Source: Agroathelia rolfsii
Lineage: Eukaryota; Basidiomycota; Agaricomycetes; Amylocorticiales; Amylocorticiaceae
Direction: 5' to 3'
Length of the DNA: 64,000 nucleotides
Assembly: GCA_018343915.1 (NCBI GenBank)
Contig: JABRWF010000002.1
Coordinates: 2,666,001 to 2,730,000, forward strand
In this document: in pieces, positions 23,169-36,059 of the stretch
Layout of the letters: each line of letters starts with the position of its first letter
How positions within the stretch are numbered: the first letter of the stretch is position 1
Notes under the pieces: model-generated
What the model saw: only the letters and a program-made list of their open reading frames with translations
Databases searched by the model: none
Told to the model about the DNA's origin: nothing
Translations under genes and position numbers: made by a program

Positions 23169-25765
23169 TCATATCTGAGCGGCTGCATGCCCGTCTGCTC
23201 TTGGGTCAGATCCGGCGGCCCACACTATCCTCCCAGAATGAACAGTCTTCTGTATAATCTGGCCACGCCCAAACATGGCTCTGGAAGGACCCGTGAGTAG
23301 TGTGACGTCGTGTCCCATATCTATCGTAACACACCAGTCAACAAACAGCATTATATTTCATGTTGAAACAATGACGAACCGCGTAGTTTCTGCACCGTAT
23401 CGTCGGATATGCCTTCTTCGATGAAAACTCCAGTGTTGATGTTCCCAGATTTATCCGTGGTCTCTGCATCTATGCAGAAGCGAGGCGCGTCGAGCGCAGC
23501 CTGCACAGTGAATCCTCGAAGGATGTTCAAAAGGACTTGGACGTGGCCCTGAGGCTTTATATAAGGTATAAAAATTAGCATGAGTACATACACCCATTTC
23601 CGGAAACAAACCTGCATAAAGCCTCCCATGACACCGAAGGAAAGGAAGAGATCATCGCCTCGCGTGGCCATACCAGGGATGATGGTGTGGTAAGGCCGTT
23701 TACCACCTGTAAGGGCATTGAAATGCCCCTCCTGTAGCACGAATCCGGAGCCTCTGTTCTGTAATGTAAAACCGCACCCCTTGGGTACGGCTGAGAATAG
23801 ATATCAAGATTGCTGGCAATTATACCAGCGCTAGAAGATATGTCGTACCACCAGTCCCAAAACCTGGCAGTGAATGAGATAAAGCCAATAGCATGAAGGA
23901 TAATCAACTAACCAGCATAGTTACTTTGTATGTAGCTACAAGCGTTGCCCCATTGGTCGGTTACTGTTATGGTTTTCAAAACCTTTCTTATGCCCAACAG
24001 CAGAACCGAGATTTACCGGTGAAATATACGGTATCTGATGAGTGTACAGGACTTCCCTAGGTGTTCATGAGCAAAAGGCGATAACCATAACCTCAAAATG
24101 GCATTAGAAACGCACATGTACTGCTTCCTTATTGACTTTGATCGGATCGATTAGACTTGCGCGTTGCAATAAATATTCCTGAAAATGGTATTAAAAAGAA
24201 ATTAGAGCAAATATTGGCTTTATTCTCACCTTTCCGAGCAACTCGGCGATAGGAATATTGGATTTGTGTGGATCCGAAACATAATATTGGCTGTCTGTAG
24301 CAAATAAATATTAACAAAATTAAATCTCAGAGACTCTACACGCTTAAGCCCTTACCTGCGAAGGCAAGTCTGACACTCTTTGTTAGATCCAAGTCCCGAG
24401 CATTTATGGAACTTGATTGCCTACCGAAGTGATTCGATGAGGATGTGAAGATATTCTGCCGAGTTGTGTTCGATTTCTGATAATTGTTTAATTTTCCCAC
24501 TCTCTTGGAGCTGCTCGAGGATGCCCAGAGCGATGAGGGCAGTAAGACCTAGTTCATGACGTGATCAGTTGCGTATTATGATCATCGGTGCAGTTTTGGA
24601 ATAAACCTTGACCGTTAGGCGGGCACTGTGGTTAGAATTAATACAGGGACACTTGAGGAGATCAACACAACTCACTTCATACAGTGTTACTTCCCCGCCA
24701 TATGTGTACTTGATTGGCTCAACCAGTTCTGATTTATGCTGGGCTAGATCTTCCAGCTCCATTACGCCTCCTTTGCTTTGGACGAGCTCTACGATAGCCT
24801 CAGCAATCCTCCCCTTGTAAAATCCATCGTGGCCTTCCTCTGCCAAGGATCTGAACGTTTTTGCAAGATTGGGGAATTGCATGATTTGTCCAGGAAGAGG
24901 TGCCTTGTAATCCAAAAGCATTTCATGGGCATTCAAAGAGGCGTTCCTGATCAGCTCTTCGGATCTTTGCCACTGAAATAGCAAGGTTAATAATTCAGAC
25001 ACAGGAAATGGGTCCGGCAAGAACGTACGGCATGGCTATGAACTTCTGAGACTGGGACACTGCAAGGGTATTTATAATATCAGGATTTCGATTTGATTGA
25101 AAACATAGCCTACCCTTCCTCGGCCAATCGAATTGCAGGGGCCAGGGCATCCGATATGCTGATGTTTCTACTTCCAAAATGTTGGATCGTGTCTAGCCAC
25201 GCAGCAGCGCAGCCTAATTGATAGTTAGTAGGTGATATGGGCCGAGCGTATGATAACCTGTTTACCAGGAACAGTGACGGCATTCATGTCATTATTAGGT
25301 AGTCTATGACCTGTAATTCCACGCGAGCGGGCGTGTTCGATAGTAAGTTTTTGAGGTGAACGCCCGGACCCATTCAATGCTCTGACGGTCTTCGATTTGG
25401 CATCATAGAAGAGGCAGAATGCGTCACTGAGAAATGAAACCACGGTGAGCGAGTATAATATGTTTCATAGCAGCCTTACCCTCCAATGCCACAAGAGCTT
25501 GGTTCCGTTACATTTAAAGCAGCAGATGTTGCCACGGCCGCATCAGCTAAGTTAGATCTTAGAGGGACACTGGTAGCAATGTTTTGAGCATTAACCCACC
25601 TGCATTTCCTCCCTTTCGGAGGATCTCCAGGCCAGCCTCGACTGCCAAGGGCTGGGATGCTGCCACGATACCCTTGGTTCCATAAACTACAGATCGACGA
25701 CTAGCAAAACGCTGGAAGACGGTCGTGGGGTTGTCAACTCTGTCCCAATGGAAGGTAATACTCAT
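23169..25765 (-). CDS. Gamma-glutamyltransferase-like Ntn hydrolase
   Basis: Starts at ATG 25765 and ends with [15 protein letters not shown] at 23169 through more than ten short exons whose joins keep frame. Family marks are [16 protein letters not shown] and [12 protein letters not shown] near the N-terminus, [15 protein letters not shown], the nucleophile region [19 protein letters not shown], and [13 protein letters not shown]. The Thr of SSDT is the expected autocatalytic nucleophile that becomes the N-terminus of the small subunit. The sequence fits the branch near bacterial YwrD rather than the classical glutathione-degrading enzyme, and no signal peptide or membrane anchor is evident, so an intracellular hydrolase is likely; the substrate is uncertain. 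It is convergent with PP2C (111 bp apart) and divergent from YKE2. Confidence 0.85.
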
Positions 25766-25974
25766 GATGGTTCAAATGGTAGCAAAGGAATGATCACGGC
25801 GTTTCATCATATTGTAGACGATATCTTTGGCCCACCTGACGAAAGTTGAGGTCATGCTGTCCCGGTATGATTTCCGGAAGATAAGATAAGCTAGGTAATG
25901 GCGTCAGCCACCGCCACAGCAGCACTACCCACAAGTGAAATCCTGGCGCTGGCACTGACATCGTGAAGGCTGAA

Positions 25975-26525
25975 ATGTCTCTTGTACAACTCCAAGACCG
26001 ACTGCAAATAGCATCGAGGGAGTTCCAAAAGATCCAGGAGGAGCTTCAGGCCGCCATCGATGCTAGGCAAAAGCTCGATGCTCAGCAGACGGAAAATGAA
26101 GAAGTGAAGAAGGTGCCAACATCACTGCGATTACGATGATACATCAGTCTAAGAAAGGTTTGCAGGAGTTTGCTCAGTTGAAAGAGAAGAGTGTTGTGTA
26201 CAAGATGATTGGACCTGTTTTGGTCAAACAGGATCAAGCCGAAGCCAAAAACAATGTGAATACTCGTCTAGAGTTCATAGGAAGCGAAATGTAAGTCGTA
26301 TTGCTTACAACTATTAACAAGATTATAATTATACTTCTGTTAGTCGCCGTATCGAGGATAAGCTGAAGACCATTGAAACCAAATCTAACAAAAAGAGGGA
26401 CGAGGTGCGTCCACATGTAATACCTCTTCAACACTCATTGATCCGACATCTTTCAGCTCGTGGAAATTCAAACCGCCATCCAACAACAACAAGCATCCTC
26501 GGGTAATGAAACTACCTCTGCATGA
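25975..26525 (+). CDS. YKE2: Prefoldin subunit 6
   Basis: Four exons (25975-26112, 26166-26290, 26344-26404, 26457-26525) encode 130 residues, as expected for a beta-type prefoldin subunit. The pattern is two coiled-coil helices around a central beta hairpin, with the conserved hairpin text SVVYKMIGPVLVKQD and then ARLEFI-like and RRIEDKLK segments. Prefoldin hands nascent actin and tubulin to the CCT chaperonin in the cytosol. The stop lies only 35 bp from the stop of the converging uS17m gene. Divergent from the gamma-glutamyltransferase-like gene over 209 bp. Confidence 0.92.
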
Positions 26526-26560
26526 GTGAAATATTCGTCGACCCAGATCGTCCTCTTCAT

Positions 26561-27031
26561 TCATGACGAATGAGATGGTTGTTGAGCAGTGTCCTGAACA
26601 TTTTGTTGAAGCTGAAGCTCTCGTAGTCTCTCAGCCTGTTTGACACGTTCACGTTCGACAGCACGCTCGTCCGCAGGACTCTTAACAATCTTCTCAAGGA
26701 CAAAGCGTTTGCGTGCAGAGACGGGTGGGCAGTTGCGGATTATTACGCTGTCTTCGAGCTGCAGTTCTGAGTAATAGAATATTAATAAAATGTGGGATGG
26801 ACGAGCTAATGAGTAGACAAACTGTTGTCTGGGTCATGAACAAGGAACTTCTTCCCTCTTTCAAGTTTCTGAGGAAGACATGGTTGAGCATGAGCATTCA
26901 TTGAGAACTTTGTAGGTGTTACTTACTTTGCCTGTACGAGGGTGAGTCCAAAGCTTGGAGACAATGACCGTAGCCGTCTTATTCATGAAGCCAACTTTAG
27001 AAACGATGCCATTGAGAGCAATAGGAGGCAT
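26561..27031 (-). CDS. MRPS17: Mitochondrial ribosomal protein uS17m
   Basis: Three exons (27031-26927, 26868-26823, 26766-26561) encode 118 residues. The S17 fold signature is clear: VSKVGFMNKTATVIVSK, THPRTGK, KKFLVHDPDN and IIRNCPPVSARKRFVLEKI. The C-terminal extension is a charged helix followed by a Gln-rich tail. The protein belongs to the small subunit of the mitochondrial ribosome and binds 15S/12S-type rRNA. Lack of an obvious cleaved presequence is usual for this protein in fungi. It is convergent with YKE2 and divergent from TRS85. Confidence 0.9.
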
Positions 27032-27286
27032 AGCGGGCTAGTCAAGTGGCTAAGGGTGTACTGGAGCTGCAGTGGGGGTCGCGGTGGACTGAAATGAATG
27101 AGCTGAATGTGGTCGGGAGAAAGGTATCGAATGTCCATTTGTTGGTTTGTCTGTATCATGACACTTTCGGTTGGTGATGCCGCAGTTGTGATCACTCGTC
27201 CATCTCCTGCACACCGCGGCCAATCATCTAGACATTGCTAAAATACTGGGTATTGGGACTGGACTTCTTATCGGCAAGAGTTTCTA

Positions 27287-30200
27287 ATGGCCAGAGTGTT
27301 GCCGTGGTCTCTCAGCCCACATGTCTGTATAATATCATCTGATGACCTGAATGATGTCTTGGTTTCGTCTTCCTTGCCTCCACTACATCAAGTCCTACAG
27401 TCGTTTTCCCCATTATCTCAAGGCAATCCCAGATCAAATCATGTGCATAACCCAGGTCTAATATAAGTACTCTGTAGTGACAACTAGAACGTCGACTCTC
27501 ACCTCTGTGCCCCATCCCTCTTTCGCCTTGAGGTTTTCGGATTTGACGGATATTGAAGAGGCCTGCAAAGAAGATGAAGAGCAACGTGCCCTACGAACTA
27601 TCGACTGGATTGGGGCGCGCGTGAGTCGTAGGTCTGCAAAGTGGGCAGAAGAAATGGAGAAGGCACGATCACTCGATATGGCGTATAGTCCATGGTGGGA
27701 TGAAGTAAAGCACTGTGTCGATTCAGATCATGTACCCTCCCGGCACGAAGGCTGGAACCATCCAGTATCGAGTAGGCGGTTAGCTTTCTATCCCTTGATG
27801 TACCAGCGGCGTTGACAACTTGACCAGTCATTTATGCAGTTTCTACCACGACGCCAAATCCATTGCAGGCCATCAGTGCACTACATGCACGAGGGACCGA
27901 CCTACCGCCATGGGTAGACACTACCCGTTTACCTTATATAGTGATTATACACCCACACAATTCATCCCTATCTGATGAAGAGTAAGTTCTCATTCTACTT
28001 TGGTGATTTCAGTACAACTCATCATTCCAAGAGCTGGTGCCCTTTTCAACGCAGTTAAGAAACAGTATGGACTACATAGCTATTTGCTCCCTCTTGAGCT
28101 ACCCAAACCACTTCCTGCTCCTGTACCGGTCCCAACAATATACCCTCGATTGCCCCCACCACTTCGTGACTCGGACTTGATACTGCCATCTACGCCGCAA
28201 AGCGCACTCCTATCTCCAGTCATGAGTCCTTCAGCCCCCAAATCTCCAACCTTAGCGCCTCTTCCATCATCTGTCCTTCACCTGAGCCAACAGGATATAC
28301 AGCAAATTGCTCGCTTCGTTAGAGAGTTTGTTACCATGAGTCTGGTTCCTTGGATGGAGAAATATGTCATGGAGTGGAACGAAGCTGTACGCATAGTCTT
28401 ATCCCTATCAAATATAAAATCCTTGATAACCTTGCTTAGTATTCGTCGTCGAGGCGAATTACGTCCAGAGTCTTTTCCTCAACGCGCCGCTTGTTTGGCA
28501 GCTCCTCCCCTGCAACATCTTCAGTACCGTTGCCGGGATCACCTGCATCATCAAGGCATGGACACACATCCTCTATGTCGTCGTCTATGCATACGAGCAC
28601 AGACAGTGGTCATGGCGCACCGTCCCAACAACGTCGTCTGGCCGAATTTGCAACTATTTTGGGTGATTACAAATTAGCGGTGACTGTTTGGGAGACCCTG
28701 AGGAAAGACAGTAAAGGAGGATCCGTACGTCAATCAATTATATGCTGTCAATAGAACCTAACTATACATGAGTGATACAGGACATGCTGCCCCTTCTTTC
28801 TTCCCCCTCCCCAGCTATTCCTTTACACGTATCTAACGCACTTCTCGCACTTCACCCGTCTGCAAATGAAACCCCACCATCTGCTCAATTACGCGCATTG
28901 GTTTATGTTAACCGATGGGAGACTGGAATCGGTAGTGACGATTTCCTAGGAAATGTTTTGGAAGGAGATCGCTGGATGGTTTGGGCTGCAGGCGCGGTGA
29001 CTATGTCTTTCCCGGGAGGGTGATTGTCGCTCTAATGGTTCTTTTGAAGGCTGAAGAAGCCCCTATGGCAATTCTACTTGGACATGCCGCTCTTCTAAGC
29101 GTGCGACGAGGAGCATACCGTCGTGCTGCTCTTTGGTATTTGCTAGCTGCAAATCATCTCGAGAAGTGCGGAATAGTGAGCCTTCCTGCTGTCGACTAAA
29201 GACCCTATCATTTTATAATTGATAATGCCGCTTAACAGAAACCGCTGACGATGTATTTCCTTCGGCGCGTCCATGAGTTGTACAAATCGCCACCTGAGAA
29301 AAGCCTATCGCCTTCATTTTGGGAAGCAGAAGGAAAATCCCCAAAAGACTTCTCTGGGTTTGACGCTGTTGCATCAGGGATAGAACAACCGCTAGGTATG
29401 TTAAAATGTCATTCTAATATATAGTGACTTATACATGCATTACAGGTCGACTATTATACACTACAGGAGATGTGTCCGGTGCCGTAAGCCTTTTCTTAGG
29501 CCTGCTTCGTGGTATAGAGCGGCCTGTGGTGTTTCCCGAAGTTTTATCTTCGCCAAATGTAGACCCCAAGAATGCTGATAACACACTCCTCGAGGACTTC
29601 CGGGTGGCATTCAAACATTTACTCAAAATTGATGATAAGCATAGCAAAGAAACCGACCTAAAACTACCATTCAAATTTTGCGATGCCCGAGCTTCAAAAA
29701 TTCGTATACCACGAGCGTCATCGGATGACGAGCTTAGCGAATGGGAAAGACTTGCGGAGGAATGGAAAACCTTTTGGAAAACACGCGGAAAGGAGAAACT
29801 GGAAACAGACCAGAAAGCCGTAGTCAATGGTGATGATCTGGCTTGTGCGTTTGGATGTTTTGTACTAACTGGATAGATAGAGACATTCTGGATCGACCTT
29901 GTCCTTAGGAACCCGCTTGATGCAGATGTGACGCTTTCGGATTTATCAGTAAACATCTCGGCAGAGTCCGAGGACCTACTCCCCTCTACTGAGATCGAGA
30001 GCCTGGATGAGATTAGACTTAGTCCAAAGGAACAGAGAACTGTGAGTCATAACCGATTAGTTGCGTTTTTGTGTAATTTCAATATCAACCGATGTCAAAG
30101 ATTCCGATTGCCTTGCGCTGCTCTCGTCCAGCCTCGTTTACCGTGTCCGAGGCCACATTCAAGTTCCTCTCTCTGCTTCCCTGCCGCGAATCACTTGCCT

Positions 30201-32259
30201 CCCGCGGGAAGAGACTACATGCAACACCACAACAGAGACAAAATGTAGTATACGGCCCCGATGTCACGATCAAAGTGAACATAGTGGAGACCACCCACAG
30301 ACTGTTAGGTGCTTTCATGAATGATACCAGGCTCGTGGCTATGGAGGGAGAATATCGTTCGCTCGACATATGGGTGTCTAATCAAGGGAATAAGCCTATC
30401 GACGAGGCATGGGTTGTTACTGGCCCCTTGGATGACGTGTTTATCGAGGGAGAAAGCAACGATTCAGAAGGTACCTGGCCACAAGTGTCACGGCCTGAAT
30501 ATGCTATTATTAACCCGTTTAAACATTTGTAGGATTGCTCTCCACAGAAAACGGTATCGTTACCCTGAATTCGTCTAACTCATTGGCAATACAACCGCCT
30601 CGTCTTGTTAGGCTGGGTAAATCGGAAGACTCATTGAGTTTGGAGCCTGAGGAAAGCACAACAATTAAGATGCGGTTACATTGCAGAAACACTGGCCAGG
30701 GTGTCTTGCGACTGCTACTTGTCTACCTCGATGTTTGTATAGAATTTTTATGTGCTCGTGAGATAGGCGTCATTCTAATGATATTCTCCCAGAAGGACTC
30801 GAGATCGTTCAGATCCGTGCAAATATCTAGATACTACGCAGTTAGCCCTGCACTGCGTATCTCGGCAACTTCACGGCCAAGTCATGCTGTGGATCATCCG
30901 TTCATGCTCCATTTGAACGTTGAAAATGGCACCTCGTCGACCCCGATCAATATAGCAGACATCATGGTGGTCAGTCCAACTTGGAGATGTTCTGCGTTAG
31001 ATAAACACACGATGTCAGTTTGTGAACTCACTTAGAGGCGTGAATCCTGATTTTCATATTTCTCTTTATCTCTAGGGATACGCTTGGGCCTCGCCAAAGT
31101 GAACGCATATCATTTGGGCTCGATTTAACCTTGCCCACAGCGAACCAAGACACGATGGACTTTGTGTCTGCGAAACTTCGAGCCGTATTAACCGGGGAAA
31201 AAATTGAGGCAACGTACCCACCTAAAGTAAAATTACTAGCTACGAGCGCTGTCAAGGTATCTCTTTTCTTCTTGACCCATCAATCGATGTATTGACTGAC
31301 CGAGCTATCCTACATTAGGACCCGTCTGGAACCTTGAACGACGCGTCTGTGCGCAGCTTCTTACACAGCGATCGACGAGCCGTCGTCGCCCAATCCGCCA
31401 TCGACGCCCACCCCCATATCCCATCCACATCACACGCCCACATTTTCCCGTTATACAACCCACTCACGGTGGACATCCTTGTGTTCTGGCGCAGCCCCAG
31501 TGACGGCCGATCGGGCCACGTCTTACGAACTGGACTCATCGTAGGCCCGGGCCATGCAGCACTGCAGGAGATCATCGAATCGGTCGAAAACGCCAAGGTG
31601 AAGCGGAGCATTTATGCAGAAACGCAGAGAGAGAAGATGGAGATTCTGGAGGCTGTGAGGCAGAGCGAGTGGAATATGGAAATGAATCCTATTGTAGCCA
31701 CTGTAGAGGGTGGTGTGCAGATTACACACGACTTCAGTAAAGGGTGCGTACATCTGTCGGTGTATATTGCTAAAAAAAAGTGGTTCGGAATACTAATCAC
31801 CCTTGCGTACTTCTTTAGGCCTGGGCAAGTGACGGCGGCGTTCACGCTGCGCAACTTATCCCTCACGCATCCCTCACGCTACGTCTTGAAGCTTTCTCCT
31901 CCTCCTCCGTCTCAGTCGTTTTCTCCGTAAGTTATTTTTGGTCTGTATAAAGAAAAAGTAAAAACCGCTCATACAAATACCCGGTCTTGTATGACAGCGA
32001 TCTACTGCCTCCACAGTACATCGGCCGAACGACGTTCAGAGGCACGCTCAAGCCGATGGAATCGATTGTTCTGCACCTAAAACTGTGGGTGACCCGTCCC
32101 GGGACGTATGCACTCGATTGCTGGGCTCTCGAAACCGAAGTTGGTATTACATCTGCGGGGACGGACGCGGAGCCTTGGCAAACAAGGCATCGGTACTCCA
32201 ACGGGCCGTCCGCAAACGATCACGCATCTATCACCGTCTTGGGCGTTGTTGCAATGTGA
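27287..32259 (+). CDS. TRS85: TRAPP complex subunit Trs85 (TRAPPC8)
   Basis: A long multi-exon gene begins at ATG 27287 (MARVLPWSLSPHVCII) and ends at the TGA at 32257-32259. The first splice uses a GC donor: exon 1 ends at 27422, intron 27423-27477, and the join reads SPLSQVTTRT, which fits the family. Recognisable parts are WIGARVSRRSAKW, the membrane-proximal QQDIQQIARFVREFVTMSLVPWMEKYV, the helical repeat region RRGAYRRAALWYLLAANHLEKCGI followed by MYFLRRVHELY, and beta-rich C-terminal domains. Low-complexity Ser/Pro inserts lie near 28150-28280 and 28490-28640. Trs85 directs the TRAPPIII Rab1/Ypt1 exchange complex in ER-Golgi traffic and autophagy. Exact exon borders in the middle are approximate. 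Confidence 0.85.
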
Positions 32260-32509
32260 AATCGTGAATCTTGTCTTTTTTTGTTTTTCTCTTATACAGC
32301 TTACGGTAGATAAATCACGCCTAGGAATGTAGTCTCTAAATATCAATACGAAAAAAAAAATCCCGGATTATCCTAATTTTAGTTAGTAATAGTACATGAA
32401 CGCGCATACACATACACACGAACACATGCACACAAAAAGGAGCGAGTATCCAAGGAAGAAAACACTACAATAAGAAAACAATTTTGAAAATCATATCGTA
32501 GAAAATGTC

Positions 32510-33668
32510 CTAGTTGCTGTTGGTAGTGTTGTTAGCATCTGCTGCTTTCTTCTCCTCCTCCGCCTTCTTGCGGGCCTGTTCCTTTTGAATGGCGGCCAAC
32601 CTCAGCTGCTTGACGCGGACGTTGAAGTAAGTCTAAGAACAAGCCATCAGTCAGTTTGCTCCGCCGGGTAAAAGAGGAAACTTACGCCGACAGTGAATTG
32701 GACAAAATTAAAGAACGGAACCCATAGCTATAGAGTGTGTGAGAAGTACAGCTCATAAAATGAATAGATTGAAATTATTCCTACCTCCATTGGCAAAAAG
32801 TTTTGAGCGATAAACATAGCCGTAGGTGATACGACCCACATAACCTGGACATAGGAAGCGAACTTGGTTACAAATCATTTTGAATTGTAATAGTTGCGAG
32901 ACATACGCGGATAGCAGGGAAGAATCCAGCTTTGACTGCCTTGACCGTTTCCGCAACTGACTTGGTGCCATTGATGACGGACATGGAGCTTAAAAACTAG
33001 ATTGACAGCCAAAGCATAGTTAGGAACTACTCAAACTCGAAATAGTCTAGGAACACGAACCACTAGAGAGAAGAAAATTTAATTAGCATTGCCACTCGAA
33101 ATGACCACAGTACAATTTAATAACTCAAAGTCGGGGTTTACGTACCAGCAGTCTGGATAGGCGCCATGAGCAAATTACTGGCCAAGATCTGCGCAATGCG
33201 CCACTTGGCTCCAGTCTTGCCCGCGAACGCGGCCTGGAGTCGGCCCACGCCATAATGGCTCAGCGGGGCGGCGATGAAGAAGCCATACAGCGCCAACTTC
33301 AGTGCCTTGAGGTTGATGTGCGCCCGCGCAAGGACATGGAACAAGAAAGGTGCGTCTTTCGACGGGCGTTGCACAGGCACACCGGCGACATTGGATCCTA
33401 TGATTTCTTGCAGGAAGGAGAGGGTCCCTAAGAGGGGGTAAATGTGAGATTCGGACTTGGTTCAAGACGATGCTAATAGCACTGCATGATGGGACTTCTG
33501 CTACTTTGCTCCGGATGGATGGATGGATGGAGAAGGTCATGCTATGCGCATGGAAGCTAGCTCACCGGATGTGATGGCCTTGGTTCGCAGAGGGTGTGTA
33601 GCCAGCTGCTGAAGGTATCTAGCCAACAGAGGATTGGTGCCCTTGGGGATTGCAAGTGGGGAGGCCAT
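32510..33668 (-). CDS. Mpv17/PMP22-family membrane protein
   Basis: Starts MASPLAIPKGTNPLLARYLQ at 33668 and ends in a charged Lys/Glu/Ala tail with stop at 32510. The family pattern is present: LARYLQQLATHPLRTKAITSG, then TLSFLQEIIGSNVAG, a membrane segment ALYGFFIAAPLSHYG, AQILASNLLMAPIQTA and the C-terminal signature segment LWVPFFNFVQFTVGTYFNV close to the W-P-x-x-Q-x-x-N-F motif of the family. Four membrane helices are expected. Members sit in peroxisomal or inner mitochondrial membranes and may form pores; location here is not decided, with peroxisomal Pmp22-like more likely. Intron 1 (around 33430-33560) carries a GGAT tetranucleotide run. Confidence 0.8.
33513..33530. repeat. GGAT microsatellite
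   Basis: GGAT is repeated four and a half times inside the first intron of the Mpv17-family gene. It is a simple sequence repeat likely to vary in length between strains. Confidence 0.7.
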
Positions 33669-34081
33669 ACTAGTGTCAAGTATACAGGCTTGAAAGCTAT
33701 GGGCGTGTTAGCAGTGTGTCTATAGCCAGAAAGTGAACTTGGGGTCCGGGGCAGTAATAGCAATGGACCACAATATCGGTGGCAAAGATCCCCGGCATTA
33801 CCGAACCGGTGCCGGCGACCCCCTGCCCGAATCCCCAAACCCGAACGTGGGAGGGAGTGGACATGGGATTCCGATTGGACTGGAGGTGGACCACGGATAC
33901 TTTCAGACAGCAAAAGTAAACAAAATGAAATGCAGAGTAAAAAGGTCATTATACGATCTAAGAATGTACGAGATAAATAACACCCAAATGTAAATGATGT
34001 AGTAAGGATATCTAAAATGCACGAGAATCCGTGAACAACAAATCATCCGTCATCGTCCCCGTCTAATATCTAAAGCCGCGT
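33669..34081. other. Intergenic between two minus-strand genes
   Basis: Promoter of the Mpv17-family gene and 3' flank of YHM2. No gene is seen. Confidence 0.5.
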
Positions 34082-35532
34082 CTATTTCTTGACCCTAAAG
34101 AGATAAGACGACATCAGAACCAGTCGCATGTGATTAAAGAACAGTGTTCCGCCGACTTACCAATCCTTGACATAGTCGGCAAAGGACACCATGCAGACTG
34201 TCTGCCAGATGCCGAGACCTATACGAGGCGTCACACCACGGTACAGGCCCTTGATGCCGTTTTCTTTGTAGATATACGAAAGCGTGTTGGCAATCGTCAT
34301 CTTTTCAGGTCGGTTGGCGTTTGCAGCAGCTTTAGCCATCGATTGCATCTAATGCCCATTATTAGTCTATTTCTCATTATCAAATTGAGTGATATCAGAT
34401 ACACACCTCAACACGGATGACTTCGATAGGCTGGTTCCATGTGGCAAGCGCACCACCAATCGAAGAAGCGAAAATCTTTTCGAAGGCGCCCAACTGTTCA
34501 TTCTCGCCCTTGCCGCGGACTTTGCGGATCGTGGACTCAGCCAAGCGGGCGAAACCCATGCTATATGTTCACAATCGCCCTTGTCAGCCATGTGGACACT
34601 TGCTTCTCTCTAGGAAAAGCAGACGAACCGAGAGCCCCAGTTGGTGCATTGTCGGACGGCGACAGCGTTAACACCCTTGTTAACGCCCGCAAGACCCTCG
34701 CGGCGGTAAATGTCCATGAAGACAGCAAACGTCGATGGGGGCTTGGCGCCAGTGGAAGCGACCTTGTGTCTTGTAATCTCAACGGTTTTCATGCAAGTCG
34801 TGAAACCTGTGTGCATGTTGTGAGAATTACAGGAAAGGCATATGTGAAGGATATCATTTGTAACTCACCCATCGTGGCGTATGCCTGAGCAATACCACCA
34901 GTCATACCACCGAGGAGACCTGCGGTAGCAGGGCTCAATCCAGCCGCGACCGTGCGCTGCTCGACTTCGGAGGCAGTGAAGATGAGCACCGCTCCCTTGG
35001 TCGAAGCCTCAATCCACGCCTAGTGGAGGATACACCGTTGTCAGTGAAATAGTGAAGGACACAATACCAGCTGCAGCACATACCCATGGAATCAGACCCT
35101 GGTAGAAACCAACGACACCGCCACGGCTCCAGACAGACTTGGTTGCTTGGAGCATCGTTTGTTGGCGGTTAGCAGCCATTTGTGTCTTGAGCACCTCCAA
35201 GGGCTGGCCTAGTGTGGTGACCTGTAATGCATATGCCAATCACATGGAACGGTTAGCCGGAGTGTCAGTTTAAAGTAGACAGTAGAGAGATGGCTTGCCT
35301 CAAACTAGAGAAATTCAAAATGACACGAAAAAGACGCGCATAATGATTCGTTAGCTATGTGCACTCAATGCTGGCAATGAGCGAGCATACCATGTTCATA
35401 ATAGCACCTGTACGCACGATGCGGTCAGACCTAAATTCACGTGCGCGTAACTTGGAGTGGTGCACACTACTCACCAACAGCAATGTTGGACCAGTTGATA
35501 CCCTTTTGTCCAGGTTCCTGCGTGATGGCCAT
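34082..35532 (-). CDS. YHM2: Mitochondrial citrate/oxoglutarate carrier Yhm2
   Basis: A mitochondrial carrier with three repeats. It starts [20 protein letters not shown] at 35532 and ends DWVKK at 34082. Characteristic Yhm2 text includes [77 protein letters not shown] and [18 protein letters not shown]. Yhm2 exchanges citrate for oxoglutarate across the inner membrane and was also found on mitochondrial DNA nucleoids in yeast. Between MNM and VTTLGQ the family has Phe-Glu; here that dipeptide is supplied by a 6-nt exon at 35299-35304, preceded by a TAG acceptor and followed by a GC donor. Without it the protein would lack two residues of the first helix. Confidence 0.9.
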
Positions 35533-36059
35533 GGCGTCTTGGGAGGGCGTGGGGGCGTAAAAGAAATGGGTACAAAAGGGAAGAGAGAGGAAGGGTATAA
35601 AGGGACGAAGGACAGTGGCCAGACAGAGTCCAATATTTGGGGAAACAGCAGCACTGCTTCGGAACTCCGCCCGAAATCGTCTCATTGCACACACACAGAC
35701 TTATTGGGACACGGCCGTGCTTGCTCGACGCTCGCTGAGTTCCCACATCCCCAATCTACTCTCCCAGGCCCAATCATATATCAGATCACCATACACACAC
35801 ATACACGCACACTACACGTCGGCACATTTAAAACCGATTTTCTATCATCAACCAACCAACAAGGAATTATACGTGCATTATAACGAACAGAAAAACAGTG
35901 TGTCGTAGGTATGGTGAGGGGTATGAAAAAAAAAGTGTGAATATACGATGCAACAGATGACTATAATGAGATGGTGATTGATTCCACGATAGAGTAAGAA
36001 AGGAAAGAAAGAAAAAAGTAGCAATGTGTATAAGTGGTAGTCAGTCAGTCAGTCATGAT
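35533..36059. other. Intergenic with CA-rich and AGTC repeats
   Basis: YHM2 promoter and 3' flank of the coiled-coil gene. A CA-rich tract lies at about 35790-35820 and four AGTC units at 36039-36054. No gene is seen. Confidence 0.5.

Noticed and set aside
33513..33530. Regular repeats suggestive of an array
   Set aside because: It is a GGAT microsatellite inside an intron, with no spacers.
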